The notes: generated by a model from the letters alone, not told the origin. Shown: positions 1 to 7,432, numbered from the stretch's first letter. The stretch is 13,541 bases of DNA from Methylomonas sp. (GCA_026988195.1 JALSLS010000296.1:1-13541); one strand, 5' to 3'. Made by a program: numbers and translations.

Positions 1-67
1 AAAAATCTGCGCAATCTGGGTGAGTTATTTATTGCCAGTTGCCTTAGCTGTTTTATAAATTCAACCA

Positions 68-814
68 TTAAGATTTATTTTTTACATATTTCTGATAATT
101 AATAGAAATTTTAAGCCCAATAAATCGCCCTGACATTTTAATCAATTCATCCGTACCCTTATCAAAGCTTAACTTAACAACACTTAAAGCCCTGTCTTCA
201 TAACCCTCATCAATACCCTGGGTTTGTAATTGAAAATGGTAGAGATAAACATCTTTATCAGCTTCATGTTCAATGGCTAATGGCTCTCCTAGCTGAGCGA
301 GCACTTGTGCTTTTTGTGGCAGTTCTGTATCAATTTTTTCAATAAGATCGGTATTAGCCTTTATTTGCCGTTTACCCTGATTTATTTCAGCTCCTGCAAT
401 TGACCGTATCGATATTTCTAAAAATTCAGCTGGGGCAATTTGCAAAAACAACTGCGAAAAAACCCATTCAGTCAACATTTCCTTTTCATTAAAACTCAAA
501 TCAAAATAGAACTTAACTTCGGGGCTTATTTTTTTGCCTTGCAAGTCAACTTTGTGGAACCAATAGTGCCAAGTTTCACCTGTTGCTATTTTTGTCTTTT
601 CACTAGGTTGTAACTTTGATAAGGATATAAAGTCGCTGTTATACAGCTTAGGTGAGTTAAACTTCAGTTGGAACTCATTACCGGCTGTAATTGTAAAATT
701 TTGATCAAAATCATCCATCTGTAGATAGGTTTGATACGCCCGCACCCAGTAGAAACACCCCGTTAATGTACTCATCAATACAATTATTATTGCCTTACGC
801 CAAAACTTTACCAT
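68..814 (-). CDS. Putative lipoprotein of unknown function
   Basis: About 248 residues. I do not recognise the family. The N-terminus is a lipoprotein signal: MVKFWRK, a hydrophobic stretch, then LTGC with the lipidated Cys at residue 20, so the product should be anchored to a membrane facing the periplasm. The rest is soluble-looking, with no other membrane segment and no catalytic motif I can identify. A GTG five codons upstream (827-829) is in frame, but the ATG at 812-814 is preferred because a GGAGA-like ribosome site lies just upstream and it puts a basic n-region directly before the hydrophobic core. The gene starts 26 bp after the hslO stop on the same strand, so it is probably the second gene of an hslO transcript. 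Its link with Hsp33 is positional only. Confidence 0.8.
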   Translation of the reverse strand: MVKFWRKAIIIVLMSTLTGCFYWVRAYQTYLQMDDFDQNFTITAGNEFQLKFNSPKLYNSDFISLSKLQPSEKTKIATGETWHYWFHKVDLQGKKISPEVKFYFDLSFNEKEMLTEWVFSQLFLQIAPAEFLEISIRSIAGAEINQGKRQIKANTDLIEKIDTELPQKAQVLAQLGEPLAIEHEADKDVYLYHFQLQTQGIDEGYEDRALSVVKLSFDKGTDELIKMSGRFIGLKISINYQKYVKNKS

Positions 815-840
815 TTTATCTCCAGTCACTATTTAAGGTG

Positions 841-1710
841 TTAATGTTTTGTTTTGGATAATTTAGTGGCCGGTTTCCCTGACAGTAAATTTTCCACATC
901 AACTTTATCAAAGCTATATTTTTTGCCACAAAACTCACAATCAACATCGATCAACTCTCGTTCTAAAAATATTTCATCCAGCTCTTGCCTACCCAAAGAA
1001 ATTAAAGCCGTTTCTATTTTTTCAGCAGTACAGCCACACTCAAAGCTAATAGTTTCCTGTTCATACACTTTTACCCGCTCTTCATTAAACAGTCTAAATA
1101 GCATCTCTTCACAGTCTAAACTCAGCATTTCTTCTTGTGTTACCGTATTTGCTAAAGCACAAATACGCTCCCAGTCCTTTTCATAACTGTCCTGAGCAGG
1201 CAGCTCCTGGATAAATAAACCTGCAGCATATGTTTCATTAGCAAACAGCCACACTTTAGTTTCCAACTGCTCAGATTGAGTAAAATAGCGAGTAATAACA
1301 CCCGCCAACTCATTATCTTCTAGGTCAACAATGCCTTGATAAGGCTCACCCTGTTTAGGCTCAACAGTAATCACTAGGCGGCCAGCTCCCATCATTTGCG
1401 TTAAACTACCCGCTTGCATTTTTTTATCCCCTCTCGCTAAGCCACGAACCTTGCGGTCATGAGTCGCTTGGGCTACCAGAGTATTTAATTTACCATCTCC
1501 TTGTGCCTGCAAAATCATAGCACCTTCAAACTTAATGGTTGCTGACAATAAAACGGCTGATGCAAGTGCTTGGCCTAATTTCTCCGCTACTCCTGCAGAT
1601 AATTGCTGATATTGCTTTGCCTTTTGCCAACTAGTTTGTAGTCGAACCCATTCACCTCTTACTCCGAGCTCTTCAAATAAAAAACGCCGTAAACAATCTT
1701 GTTCTTTCAT
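841..1710 (-). CDS. hslO: Redox-regulated molecular chaperone Hsp33
   Basis: A 289-residue cytoplasmic holdase chaperone, activated when oxidants release zinc from its C-terminal cysteine centre. It then binds unfolding proteins until DnaK/DnaJ can refold them. The C-terminal redox switch is intact: a C-x-C pair (C225, C227) and a C-x-x-C pair (C258, C261), with 31 residues between C227 and C258, the same spacing as E. coli C234-C265. The length matches the family (E. coli about 292). The N-terminal half carries typical Hsp33 segments such as GQALASAVLLSATIKFEG and the MMGAGRL region. It starts 49 bp from the divergent msrA and is followed 26 bp downstream by a lipoprotein gene. No strong Shine-Dalgarno is visible before the ATG. 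The assignment is secure. Confidence 0.97.
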   Translation of the reverse strand: MKEQDCLRRFLFEELGVRGEWVRLQTSWQKAKQYQQLSAGVAEKLGQALASAVLLSATIKFEGAMILQAQGDGKLNTLVAQATHDRKVRGLARGDKKMQAGSLTQMMGAGRLVITVEPKQGEPYQGIVDLEDNELAGVITRYFTQSEQLETKVWLFANETYAAGLFIQELPAQDSYEKDWERICALANTVTQEEMLSLDCEEMLFRLFNEERVKVYEQETISFECGCTAEKIETALISLGRQELDEIFLERELIDVDCEFCGKKYSFDKVDVENLLSGKPATKLSKTKH

Positions 1711-1775
1711 TTATACTTTACTTTATAATTAATAATCTCAAATTTAATTATAGCCCTGCATGCCTTTATCCCCAA
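1699..1775. promoter_or_regulatory. Overlapping face-to-face promoters of hslO and msrA
   Basis: The 49-bp gap between the two divergent starts contains two consensus TATAAT boxes, one per strand. The plus-strand box at 1724-1729 has a weak TTGTTC at 1699-1704 (19 bp spacer) and would start msrA RNA near 1736. The minus-strand box occupies 1747-1752, has a weak TTGGGG at 1770-1775 (17 bp spacer) and would start hslO RNA near 1740. The predicted initiation sites lie only a few bases apart, so two polymerases could not occupy both at once. The -10 boxes are seen directly; the -35 assignments are poor and inferred. Confidence 0.5.
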
Positions 1776-2365
1776 CAGAAACTATTCAAACCACCTCTGC
1801 TCCTGAGCAGAACTTTGCTGTGCATTTTGTTAGCAAAAACCCAATAACAGCTCCTTTTCCTAGCCACTTACAACAAATTATATTTGGACTAGGTTGCTTT
1901 TGGGGGGCAGAAAGAAAGTTTTGGCAACAGTCAGGCGTGTTTTCAACGGCTGTTGGTTTTACCGGTGGAACGCTAGCTAACCCAAGCTATAAAGATGTTT
2001 GTAGTGGATTAACTGAACATAATGAAGTTGTTTTGATTGTTTTTAACCCTGAAGTCATTACTTACTCTCAATTATTGGCTATATTCTGGGAGTCACATAA
2101 CCCTACACAAGGAAATAGACAAGGAAATGATATAGGTACACAGTACCGTTCGGGGATCTATACCTTTAACGCTTTACAAAAAGAACAGGCACTAGAATCA
2201 AAACAACATTACCAAAATAAATTATCTGACGCAGGGTTTAGTAAGATCAGCACCGAAATAGTAGAGGCTACAAAATTTTATTATGCTGAAGAATACCACC
2301 AGCAATATCTAGCCAAAAACCCTCAAGGGTACTGTGGCCTAGGCGGCCTTGGTGTTAAGTTTTAA
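1760..2365 (+). CDS. msrA: Peptide methionine sulfoxide reductase MsrA
   Basis: A 201-residue cytoplasmic enzyme that reduces the S-epimer of methionine sulfoxide, free and in proteins, using thioredoxin. The catalytic motif GCFWGAE is at residues 45-51 with nucleophile C46. Other family blocks are VCSG, the QGNDIGTQYRSGIY segment, FYYAEEYHQQYL and the C-terminal GYCGLGG with resolving C192. It has the roughly 40-residue N-terminal extension of the E. coli-type long MsrA (E. coli 212 aa). One difference from E. coli is visible: the last cysteine (E. coli C206, eight residues after the first resolving cysteine) is replaced by lysine (K200) and the tail is shorter, so disulfide relay may end at C192. 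It is divergent from hslO and no clear Shine-Dalgarno precedes the ATG. Confidence 0.97.
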   Translation: MPLSPTETIQTTSAPEQNFAVHFVSKNPITAPFPSHLQQIIFGLGCFWGAERKFWQQSGVFSTAVGFTGGTLANPSYKDVCSGLTEHNEVVLIVFNPEVITYSQLLAIFWESHNPTQGNRQGNDIGTQYRSGIYTFNALQKEQALESKQHYQNKLSDAGFSKISTEIVEATKFYYAEEYHQQYLAKNPQGYCGLGGLGVKF

Positions 2366-2377
2366 AAAGTAGTAGGC

Positions 2378-2407
2378 AAAAAAAAAGCAGTTAATAATTA
2401 ACTGCTT
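2378..2407 (-). terminator. Intrinsic terminator read on the minus strand
   Basis: A perfect 11-bp stem, AAGCAGTTAAT (2385-2395) and its complement (2397-2407), closes over a single base. On the minus strand it is followed by nine consecutive U. On the plus strand the hairpin is preceded by the A-run and followed by CAAAGTG, so it would be a poor terminator for msrA. The minus strand has no annotated gene upstream of it, which is why a small RNA is proposed. Confidence 0.7.
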
Positions 2408-2465
2408 CAAAGTGTATTTTAGGAATAACATAACGCAACTTTCGCTGTTTAAGCTACTAGAGCTT
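2379..2465 (-). ncRNA. Candidate small RNA between msrA and aas
   Basis: The minus strand carries a promoter-like element (2471-2501) and, about 65-85 nt downstream, a textbook intrinsic terminator (2378-2407), with no plausible reading frame between them. The predicted transcript is about 87 nt. It contains a small 5-bp hairpin near its 5' end (AAGCT/AGCTT), a second weak stem around AACAGCG/GCGTT, and the terminator hairpin at the 3' end. I recognise no known RNA family. The alternative is that the hairpin only terminates msrA or blocks antisense reading into it. Promoter spacing is imperfect, so confidence is modest. Confidence 0.35.
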
Positions 2466-2470
2466 TAAAA

Positions 2471-2501
2471 GTTATACATATAATAGCAGTACTTTTGTCA
2501 A
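2471..2501 (-). promoter_or_regulatory. Candidate sigma-70 promoter for the small RNA
   Basis: The minus strand has a perfect TTGACA at 2496-2501 and TATAAC (5 of 6 consensus) at 2471-2476. The 19-bp spacer is longer than the optimal 17, which weakens the call. Transcription would start near 2465 and run toward msrA. Confidence 0.4.
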
Positions 2502-2560
2502 GTGATAATGTGACAAATTGTCGCACTACCAAAAAACTGTTATTTTTACAAGGGGAATTG

Positions 2561-2719
2561 TACTTCGCGCGGTCACGGATGCGGAATTTATAAGCTGCTG
2601 ATTTTTGTCGATAGCAAGGCGCTGAAACAGGCGCGTAGCAAGCTACGCAACTGTTTCAGCAACGCAGCTATTGGCAAAAACTCAGCGGTTAGAAACCGCA
2701 GTCGTGACCGCGCGAAGTA
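2561..2719 (+). repeat. Long-hairpin inverted-repeat element, copy 1
   Basis: A 159-bp element whose whole length folds back on itself. The ends are a perfect 17-bp inverted repeat (TACTTCGCGCGGTCACG at 2561-2577 and its complement at 2703-2719), the inner arms match at roughly three quarters of positions, and the centre is GCGTAGC-AA-GCTACGC. It has no coding capacity. A second copy, reversed, lies at 8100-8259 and differs at only three positions. If the mobile unit begins at CTTCG, it is bounded by TA on both sides, which would fit a non-autonomous element moved by an IS630/Tc1-type transposase; this is inference. It is markedly more GC-rich than the AT-rich flanks. Confidence 0.85.
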
Positions 2720-2899
2720 TATAGTCAAATAAGAGCTACAAATTTAAGGCTGGACAGTTTATAAACTGCAGGTTAGACAACCTTTTCTGCCCACCCTACT
2801 TTTGATAAATATCTGCCTCACTTGAAGTATATGCAACTAAAGTCCTATCCCCATTAGAACTATAAAAGTTATAAACATATAGCTTAACTTAAAAAGTAA
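2720..2899. other. Gene-free stretch between repeat and aas promoter
   Basis: No convincing reading frame or RNA gene is visible here. The only local structure is a perfect 14-bp palindrome, CAGTTTATAAACTG (2755-2768), and a short AGGTT-AGAC-AACCT stem followed by TTTT just after it (about 2771-2788). Neither sits at a recognisable promoter. The sequence is AT-rich like the genes around it. Confidence 0.5.
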
Positions 2900-2928
2900 T
2901 TGAACATTGTTTAATTAAAGTTTATAGT
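2900..2928 (+). promoter_or_regulatory. Promoter of aas
   Basis: TTGAAC (2900-2905), a 17-bp spacer and TATAGT (2923-2928) make a good sigma-70 promoter. It would give a leader of about 35 nt, which contains a strong Shine-Dalgarno (GAGGAG, about 2959-2964) placed correctly before the aas ATG. Confidence 0.6.
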
Positions 2929-2970
2929 AAACCCCTCACATCTGCTAAGCTGATCTCAGAGGAGATTAAA

Positions 2971-5112
2971 ATGCTAAAAAAAATACTACATTGGTTACTC
3001 ACTTTAATTTACAAGGTTGAAGTTGAAGGTCTGGAAAATTATAAAAAAGCTGGAGATAGAGTTCTTATTATCAGCAACCATACTTCGTTTCTAGACCCTT
3101 TATTATTAGGCGTTTTTTTACCGGACAATATTACCTTCGCCATCAATACACAAATTTCAGAACGCTGGTGGATCAAACCCTTTCTGGGGCTATCTCATGT
3201 ATTCCCTATGAACCCTACCCAGCCCCTCTCATTAAAGGCTCTTATTCATCATTTACAAAATGACACCAAAACAGTTATTTTTCCTGAAGGGCGCATTACT
3301 GTTACTGGCTCTTTAATGAAAATTTATGATGGTACTGGTATGGTTGCTGATAAATCTGGCGCATCAATATTGCCTGTCCGCATCCATGGTGCTGAGTATA
3401 CTCATTTTTCAAAACTAAGAAATATTGTTCGTTTACGCTGGTTTCCTAAAATCACCATTAAAATCCTGCCTCATACCACTATTAAAGCCAAGCCGGAATT
3501 ACGAGGAAAATCTCGCCGCAAATACTGCGGCCATATTCTGACGGATCTGATGAGTGAAATGATTTTTTCTACCAGCCATTACCATCAGACTCTATTTTCT
3601 GGACTTCTTGAAGCGCGTACCATTCATGGGGGAAAACATACTGTTGCAGAAGATATGGAAAGACAGCCACTTTCTTATGATGCTTTGATTACTCGGACTA
3701 TAGCGATTGGCACCGCCTTAAAAAACATAACCCAATCAACTGAAAATGTGGGTGTATTCCTACCGAACTCAACCAAAACATTAAATGTTGTGTTAGGTTT
3801 GCAGCTATATGGCCGTGTACCTGCCATGCTTAATTATTCAACGGGCTCTGCAGGTATGGCTTCGGCCTGTAAAACAGCAGAAATAAAAACGGTACTGACC
3901 TCTCGCCGCTTTATTGATTTAGCCAAATTAAGCGCTGATGCGGATGCATTAGCCAAGCAGGTTAACCTAGTTTATTTAGAGGACTTGGCTGAATCTATTT
4001 CTACAATTGATAAACTAAAAGCCGCCATTCAAGCGAAAACAGCTGATTATTGGTATAAGCACCAACAATATAGCCCAGAAAGCCCTGCCGTTGTGCTTTT
4101 CACTTCAGGTTCGGAAGGTGAACCTAAAGGCGTTGTGCTATCCCATTCCAATATACTAGCCAACCATAACCAATTAAAAGCCCGTATCAATTTTAATGCT
4201 CAGGATATCGTATTAAATTTTTTACCTATGTTCCACTCTTTTGGTTTTACCGTAGGAACCATGCTACCTGTACTTAATGGTATGACCACTTTCTTTTACC
4301 CATCACCTCTACATTTTAGCGTTATCCCAGAAATTGCTTATGATACAGCGGCAACTATTATGTTTGGCACCAATACCTTTTTAGCCGCCTATGCTAAAAA
4401 AGCACATGCTTATGATTTTTATAATATGCGCTATGTCGTAGCAGGTGCTGAAAAATTACAAGAAAGCACTCGTGACTTATGGTCAGAGAAGTTTGGTATT
4501 CGTATATTAGAAGGTTATGGCACGACTGAAACAGCCCCTGTTGCTTCAGTTAATACGCCAATGGATTTTAAAGTAGGAACCGTAGGCCGTTTAATGCCTG
4601 ATATGCAATATAAATTGCAAGATATTCCAGGCATTGAAGATGCAGGCCAATTACACCTTTACGGCCCTAATATTATGCAAGGATATTTACTTGCGGACAA
4701 ACCAGGAAAATTAACCCCGCCCGAGTCAATTTATGGCAAAGGCTGGTACGACACAGGGGATATTGTCAATATTGATGAAGATGGCTTTGTGAGTATTCGC
4801 GGCCGTAGTAAACGTTTTGCAAAAGTAAGTGGCGAAATGGTTTCGCTAACGGCTGTAGAACAAATAGCATCAAAAGTTTGGCCAGATGCACAGCATGCTT
4901 CAACAAGCTTACCTGATCCTAAAAAGGGCGAGCAGGTTATTCTATTAACAACCCAAAAACAAGCGACCCAAAAACAACTTATTGCCAAATCTAAAGGGGT
5001 TCATGCTATTAGTTTACCTAGAAAGGTGATAGTAGTCCCTACCATCCCCGTGCTTGCATCGGGTAAAACCAACTACCCTGAAGTGGCAAAACTAGCAGAA
5101 GGGTTAATCTAA
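2971..5112 (+). CDS. aas: Bifunctional lysophospholipid acyltransferase / acyl-ACP synthetase
   Basis: 713 residues (E. coli Aas 719). It re-acylates 2-acyl-glycerophosphoethanolamine at the inner membrane, using a fatty acid that its second domain activates onto acyl carrier protein with ATP. The N-terminal PlsC-type domain has the H-x4-D motif NHTSFLD (H37, D42) and FPEGR (104-108). The adenylate-forming domain has the P-loop TSGSEGEPKG (378-387), EGYGTTET (513-520), YDTGD (592-596) and the C-terminal catalytic lysine in LASGKTNY (K699). All key residues of both activities are present, so the enzyme should be functional. A strong GAGGAG ribosome site supports the start. lplT lies downstream, the reverse of the E. 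coli lplT-aas order; a MITE has inserted exactly at the aas stop codon and separates them. Confidence 0.94.
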   Translation: MLKKILHWLLTLIYKVEVEGLENYKKAGDRVLIISNHTSFLDPLLLGVFLPDNITFAINTQISERWWIKPFLGLSHVFPMNPTQPLSLKALIHHLQNDTKTVIFPEGRITVTGSLMKIYDGTGMVADKSGASILPVRIHGAEYTHFSKLRNIVRLRWFPKITIKILPHTTIKAKPELRGKSRRKYCGHILTDLMSEMIFSTSHYHQTLFSGLLEARTIHGGKHTVAEDMERQPLSYDALITRTIAIGTALKNITQSTENVGVFLPNSTKTLNVVLGLQLYGRVPAMLNYSTGSAGMASACKTAEIKTVLTSRRFIDLAKLSADADALAKQVNLVYLEDLAESISTIDKLKAAIQAKTADYWYKHQQYSPESPAVVLFTSGSEGEPKGVVLSHSNILANHNQLKARINFNAQDIVLNFLPMFHSFGFTVGTMLPVLNGMTTFFYPSPLHFSVIPEIAYDTAATIMFGTNTFLAAYAKKAHAYDFYNMRYVVAGAEKLQESTRDLWSEKFGIRILEGYGTTETAPVASVNTPMDFKVGTVGRLMPDMQYKLQDIPGIEDAGQLHLYGPNIMQGYLLADKPGKLTPPESIYGKGWYDTGDIVNIDEDGFVSIRGRSKRFAKVSGEMVSLTAVEQIASKVWPDAQHASTSLPDPKKGEQVILLTTQKQATQKQLIAKSKGVHAISLPRKVIVVPTIPVLASGKTNYPEVAKLAEGLI

Positions 5113-5118
5113 ACAATT

Positions 5119-5221
5119 GTAACCGTTCACCTCCCCCTTTGAAAAAGGGGGATTGAGGGGGATTTGTCCAATAAAATCTCCCCTAACCCCTCTTTTCCAA
5201 AGAGTGGGACTGAACGGTTAC
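5119..5221. mobile_element. 103-bp MITE with 8-bp target duplication
   Basis: The ends are a perfect 11-bp inverted repeat, GTAACCGTTCA (5119-5129) and TGAACGGTTAC (5211-5221). The interior is a second inverted repeat of C-rich and G-rich arms around CCCCCTTTGAAAAAGGGGG, so the whole element can fold into a hairpin. It is flanked by an identical 8-bp direct repeat AAACAATT (5111-5118 and 5222-5229), the signature of transposition. The left duplication includes the last two bases of the aas stop codon, so insertion left aas intact. The interior resembles the widespread bacterial repeat whose spurious translation reads SPLTPLFQR. No transposase is encoded; the mobilising enzyme is unknown. Confidence 0.85.
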
Positions 5222-5382
5222 AAACAATTTATTGTAGCTAAGCGTTCCAGCCAGTTTTATTGTCGAATTGAACAGAGCCCCTCCCTAAGGAACGTGCATG
5301 AAACAGCTTACCGATTTCTAAGGGGCGAGCCTTGCTGAAATTAATGGCCTTTTAATTACTCTTGCATGACCGAGAAAAATTC

Positions 5383-6552
5383 ATGGACAAAAAAATTTAC
5401 CCCCTGCTTATAGCTCAATTTCTTTCTGCCTTTGCTGATAATGCTATTTTATTTACCATCATTGCTTTAGTCATGCAATCTACTGAATTAGCAACTTGGT
5501 ATGTTCCTGCGTTACAAAGTGTGTTTCTCATTGCATTTGTATTATTAGCCCCTTGGGTAGGTGCTTTTGCCGATACTCACCCCAAGCCCTATGTACTAAT
5601 TATCGCTAACCTTATTAAAGCCTTAGGTGCTGTGCTACTATTACTCAATGTAGAACCACTTATTGCTTATTGCCTAGTCGGCATGGGCGCTGCTATTTAT
5701 AGCCCAGCAAAATACGGTATTTTACCTGAATTAGCCAATAACGAAACCTTAGTCAAAGCCAATAGCTGGATAGAAGGCTCAACTATTTTCGCCATTTTAT
5801 TAGGCATGATTGTTGGAGCAAAGGTAGCTGATTATTCTATTCAATGGGCATTGATTGGTACGATCAGTCTTTTTATTATTTCTGCAGCCGTTAGTTTTTT
5901 ACTACCCAAAAAAGTAAGCAAAAAAGCAGAACCAGGTTTTAAAGTCATTTTGTTTTACCAACAAGCCCACCTGTTTTTTACCACCCCCCGCTCTCGCTTT
6001 GCCATCTTAGGAGCCTCATTATTTTGGGCGGCAGCGGCAACCGTCAGAGTCATTATTATCGCGTGGGCTCCTTTAGTATTAATGACCCAAAATGCCAGTG
6101 ATATTGCTGAACTTACTTTATTTTTAGCTATCGGCATTATTGTAGGCTCAGCCTTAGTTCCAAGGTTAATCCCGCTAGACTTTTTAGGTCGTGCCAGAAT
6201 TCCCGCTTATTTAGTCGGTATATTTATTGTTTCTCTTGGTTTTACCGAAACTGTCTGGCCAGCTCGTGCCGCGCTATTTTCTGTAGGCATGGCTGGTGGC
6301 ATGTTTATTGTCCCTATCAATGCCGCCTTGCAAGAACTAGGGCAGGATAGTATTGGTAGTGGTGCTGCGGTAGCCTTGCAGGGTTTTTTCCAAAATGTAG
6401 CTATGTTAGTTGCCGTAGGTAGCTATACCTACGCAGCATCACAACAGCTTGACCCCGTTACCGCCTTATTCTTCTTAGGAGGACTGGTTTTTATCGCAAC
6501 TTTTCTAATTTCTTTGCACTTACCACCCCCACCTGTAAAAGCAGGTAAATAG
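5383..6552 (+). CDS. lplT: Lysophospholipid transporter LplT (MFS)
   Basis: 389 residues from the ATG (E. coli LplT 397). An inner-membrane major-facilitator protein that flips lysophospholipids, chiefly lyso-phosphatidylethanolamine, to the cytoplasmic face where Aas re-acylates them. The sequence is hydrophobic throughout, consistent with about 12 membrane helices. Its N-terminus reads YPLLIAQFLSAFADNAILFT, typical of LplT, followed by PWVGAFADTHPKP in the loop-2-3 region and YSPAKYGILPEL. The ATG at 5383 is preferred over an in-frame TTG at 5362, because MDKKIYPLL matches the normal start; the Shine-Dalgarno is weak either way. Pairing with aas strongly supports the role. The 270-bp gap to aas, containing a MITE, means lplT either depends on read-through or has its own promoter; no clear promoter is visible at 5230-5382. 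Confidence 0.92.
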   Translation: MDKKIYPLLIAQFLSAFADNAILFTIIALVMQSTELATWYVPALQSVFLIAFVLLAPWVGAFADTHPKPYVLIIANLIKALGAVLLLLNVEPLIAYCLVGMGAAIYSPAKYGILPELANNETLVKANSWIEGSTIFAILLGMIVGAKVADYSIQWALIGTISLFIISAAVSFLLPKKVSKKAEPGFKVILFYQQAHLFFTTPRSRFAILGASLFWAAAATVRVIIIAWAPLVLMTQNASDIAELTLFLAIGIIVGSALVPRLIPLDFLGRARIPAYLVGIFIVSLGFTETVWPARAALFSVGMAGGMFIVPINAALQELGQDSIGSGAAVALQGFFQNVAMLVAVGSYTYAASQQLDPVTALFFLGGLVFIATFLISLHLPPPPVKAGK

Positions 6553-6608
6553 TTGATATCTACTCTTAGGATCTGATGTAGCTTGTGAGTAGACAATGAA
6601 GTGGTGTA

Positions 6609-6639
6609 TAGGAGCAATTGCCGAGGGCGGGCACTCCTA
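6609..6639. repeat. REP-like short hairpin
   Basis: TAGGAG (6609-6614) pairs with CTCCTA (6634-6639) around a GC-rich core with an inner GCC/GGC stem. Read on the minus strand it begins GTAGGAGTGCCCGCC, the style of the dispersed REP palindromes of Pseudomonas-type genomes, which are spread by RAYT transposases. Only one copy is in this window and no RAYT gene is present. Confidence 0.45.
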
Positions 6640-6657
6640 CGAAGCATTTCACTAAAG

Positions 6658-6809
6658 GTAAGTAGTCGCTCATAAGTCATTTAACATTTTACCCCTCGTC
6701 ATTCCTGCGTGCTCTTAGCAGGAACCTTTGTGACCGTAGAAGATCCCCGCTAAGAGCATGCGGGGATGACGCGGTTTTTTTGTTAAAAGACTTTTGGTCG
6801 ACTACTTAC
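6658..6809. repeat. 152-bp palindromic element with terminator-like core
   Basis: An almost full-length inverted repeat. The outer ends are 11 bp, GTAAGTAGTCG (6658-6668) and its complement (6799-6809). A second matching zone is CATAAGTCATTTAACA against CAAAAGTCTTTTAACA on the other strand. The core is CGTCATTCCTGCGTGCTCTTAGC (pairing 6697-6722 with 6745-6771 at about 90%). On the plus strand the core hairpin is followed by a run of T (6775-6781), so it may terminate lplT transcription. It lies between the converging lplT and TetR genes. It is unrelated in sequence to the other two repeat families here; the ends are again compatible with TA flanks. Confidence 0.75.
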
Positions 6810-6828
6810 TGAATAAGGCTTTAATTAA

Positions 6829-7431
6829 TTATTTACCTTGCTTCCAGCCGAGAATAAAATTTTCGACTAATAACACTACAGTATCTTCAATATCATCAAC
6901 CCCTAACAGGTCTAACTTTCCGCTTAAAGACAGTGTGCAAATACCATGAATACCACTCCATAACGCTCTTGCGGCCTGTTTGGCTTCTGCCTCTGTATGT
7001 GCTGTTGATAAACCTTCAAACTCGACTTCAACTATCCTAAATATCTGCTTTACTTTTTGCTGATACCAGTCGGGAATAGTTTCATTATCTGCTAGTTGGT
7101 GCTCAAATATCATTTGCCATCGATTAAAATGATTACAAGCAAATAATAAATATGTTTTAGCCAATAAAATGATCTTCTGCTCTGCTATTTCTGTAGAGTC
7201 AATTGCATTTAATTGAATCGCAATATCATCTAGAGTTCGGCCTTTAACATGCATAATTAAATCAGCCATATTATTAAAGACCATATAAATACTGCCTACG
7301 GTATAACCAATGTCTAAAGCTACTTTCCGCACCTTTAACTTATCAAAGCCCTCGTCAACCACTATAGTCTCAGCGGCATTTAAAACCATATCTCGTATTT
7401 CTTGCTGGCTATGTTCACTTCGTCTTGCCAT
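6829..7431 (-). CDS. TetR/AcrR-family transcriptional regulator
   Basis: 200 residues from the preferred ATG (MARRSEHSQQ). The N-terminal helix-turn-helix is at about residues 12-55, with LKVRKVALDIGYTVGSIYMVFNNMADLI as turn and recognition helix (split here: LKVRKVALDIGYTVG then SIYMVFNNMADLI). The C-terminal half has the WHG signature (W158, H162, G163 in LWSGIHGICTLSLSGKL) of the TetR_C_33 ligand-binding group. A start 16 codons upstream (7479) would add MWCKVIVFNVSEIVYT, which is not typical of the family and would leave almost no room for the divergent promoter region. It is transcribed away from a Nudix gene across 71 bp, so it may control itself and that gene. The ligand cannot be predicted. 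Confidence 0.9.
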   Translation of the reverse strand: MARRSEHSQQEIRDMVLNAAETIVVDEGFDKLKVRKVALDIGYTVGSIYMVFNNMADLIMHVKGRTLDDIAIQLNAIDSTEIAEQKIILLAKTYLLFACNHFNRWQMIFEHQLADNETIPDWYQQKVKQIFRIVEVEFEGLSTAHTEAEAKQAARALWSGIHGICTLSLSGKLDLLGVDDIEDTVVLLVENFILGWKQGK

Positions 7432-7432
7432 C

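Noticed and set aside
854..1186. 110-codon plus-strand frame inside hslO
   Set aside because: Serine-rich antisense shadow of a clearly real hslO; no ribosome site or domain.
5153..5338. Open frame of 61 codons beginning inside the MITE
   Set aside because: Its first third translates the repeat itself (SPLTPLFQR-type peptide, known from spurious annotations), and the rest has no recognisable domain or ribosome site.
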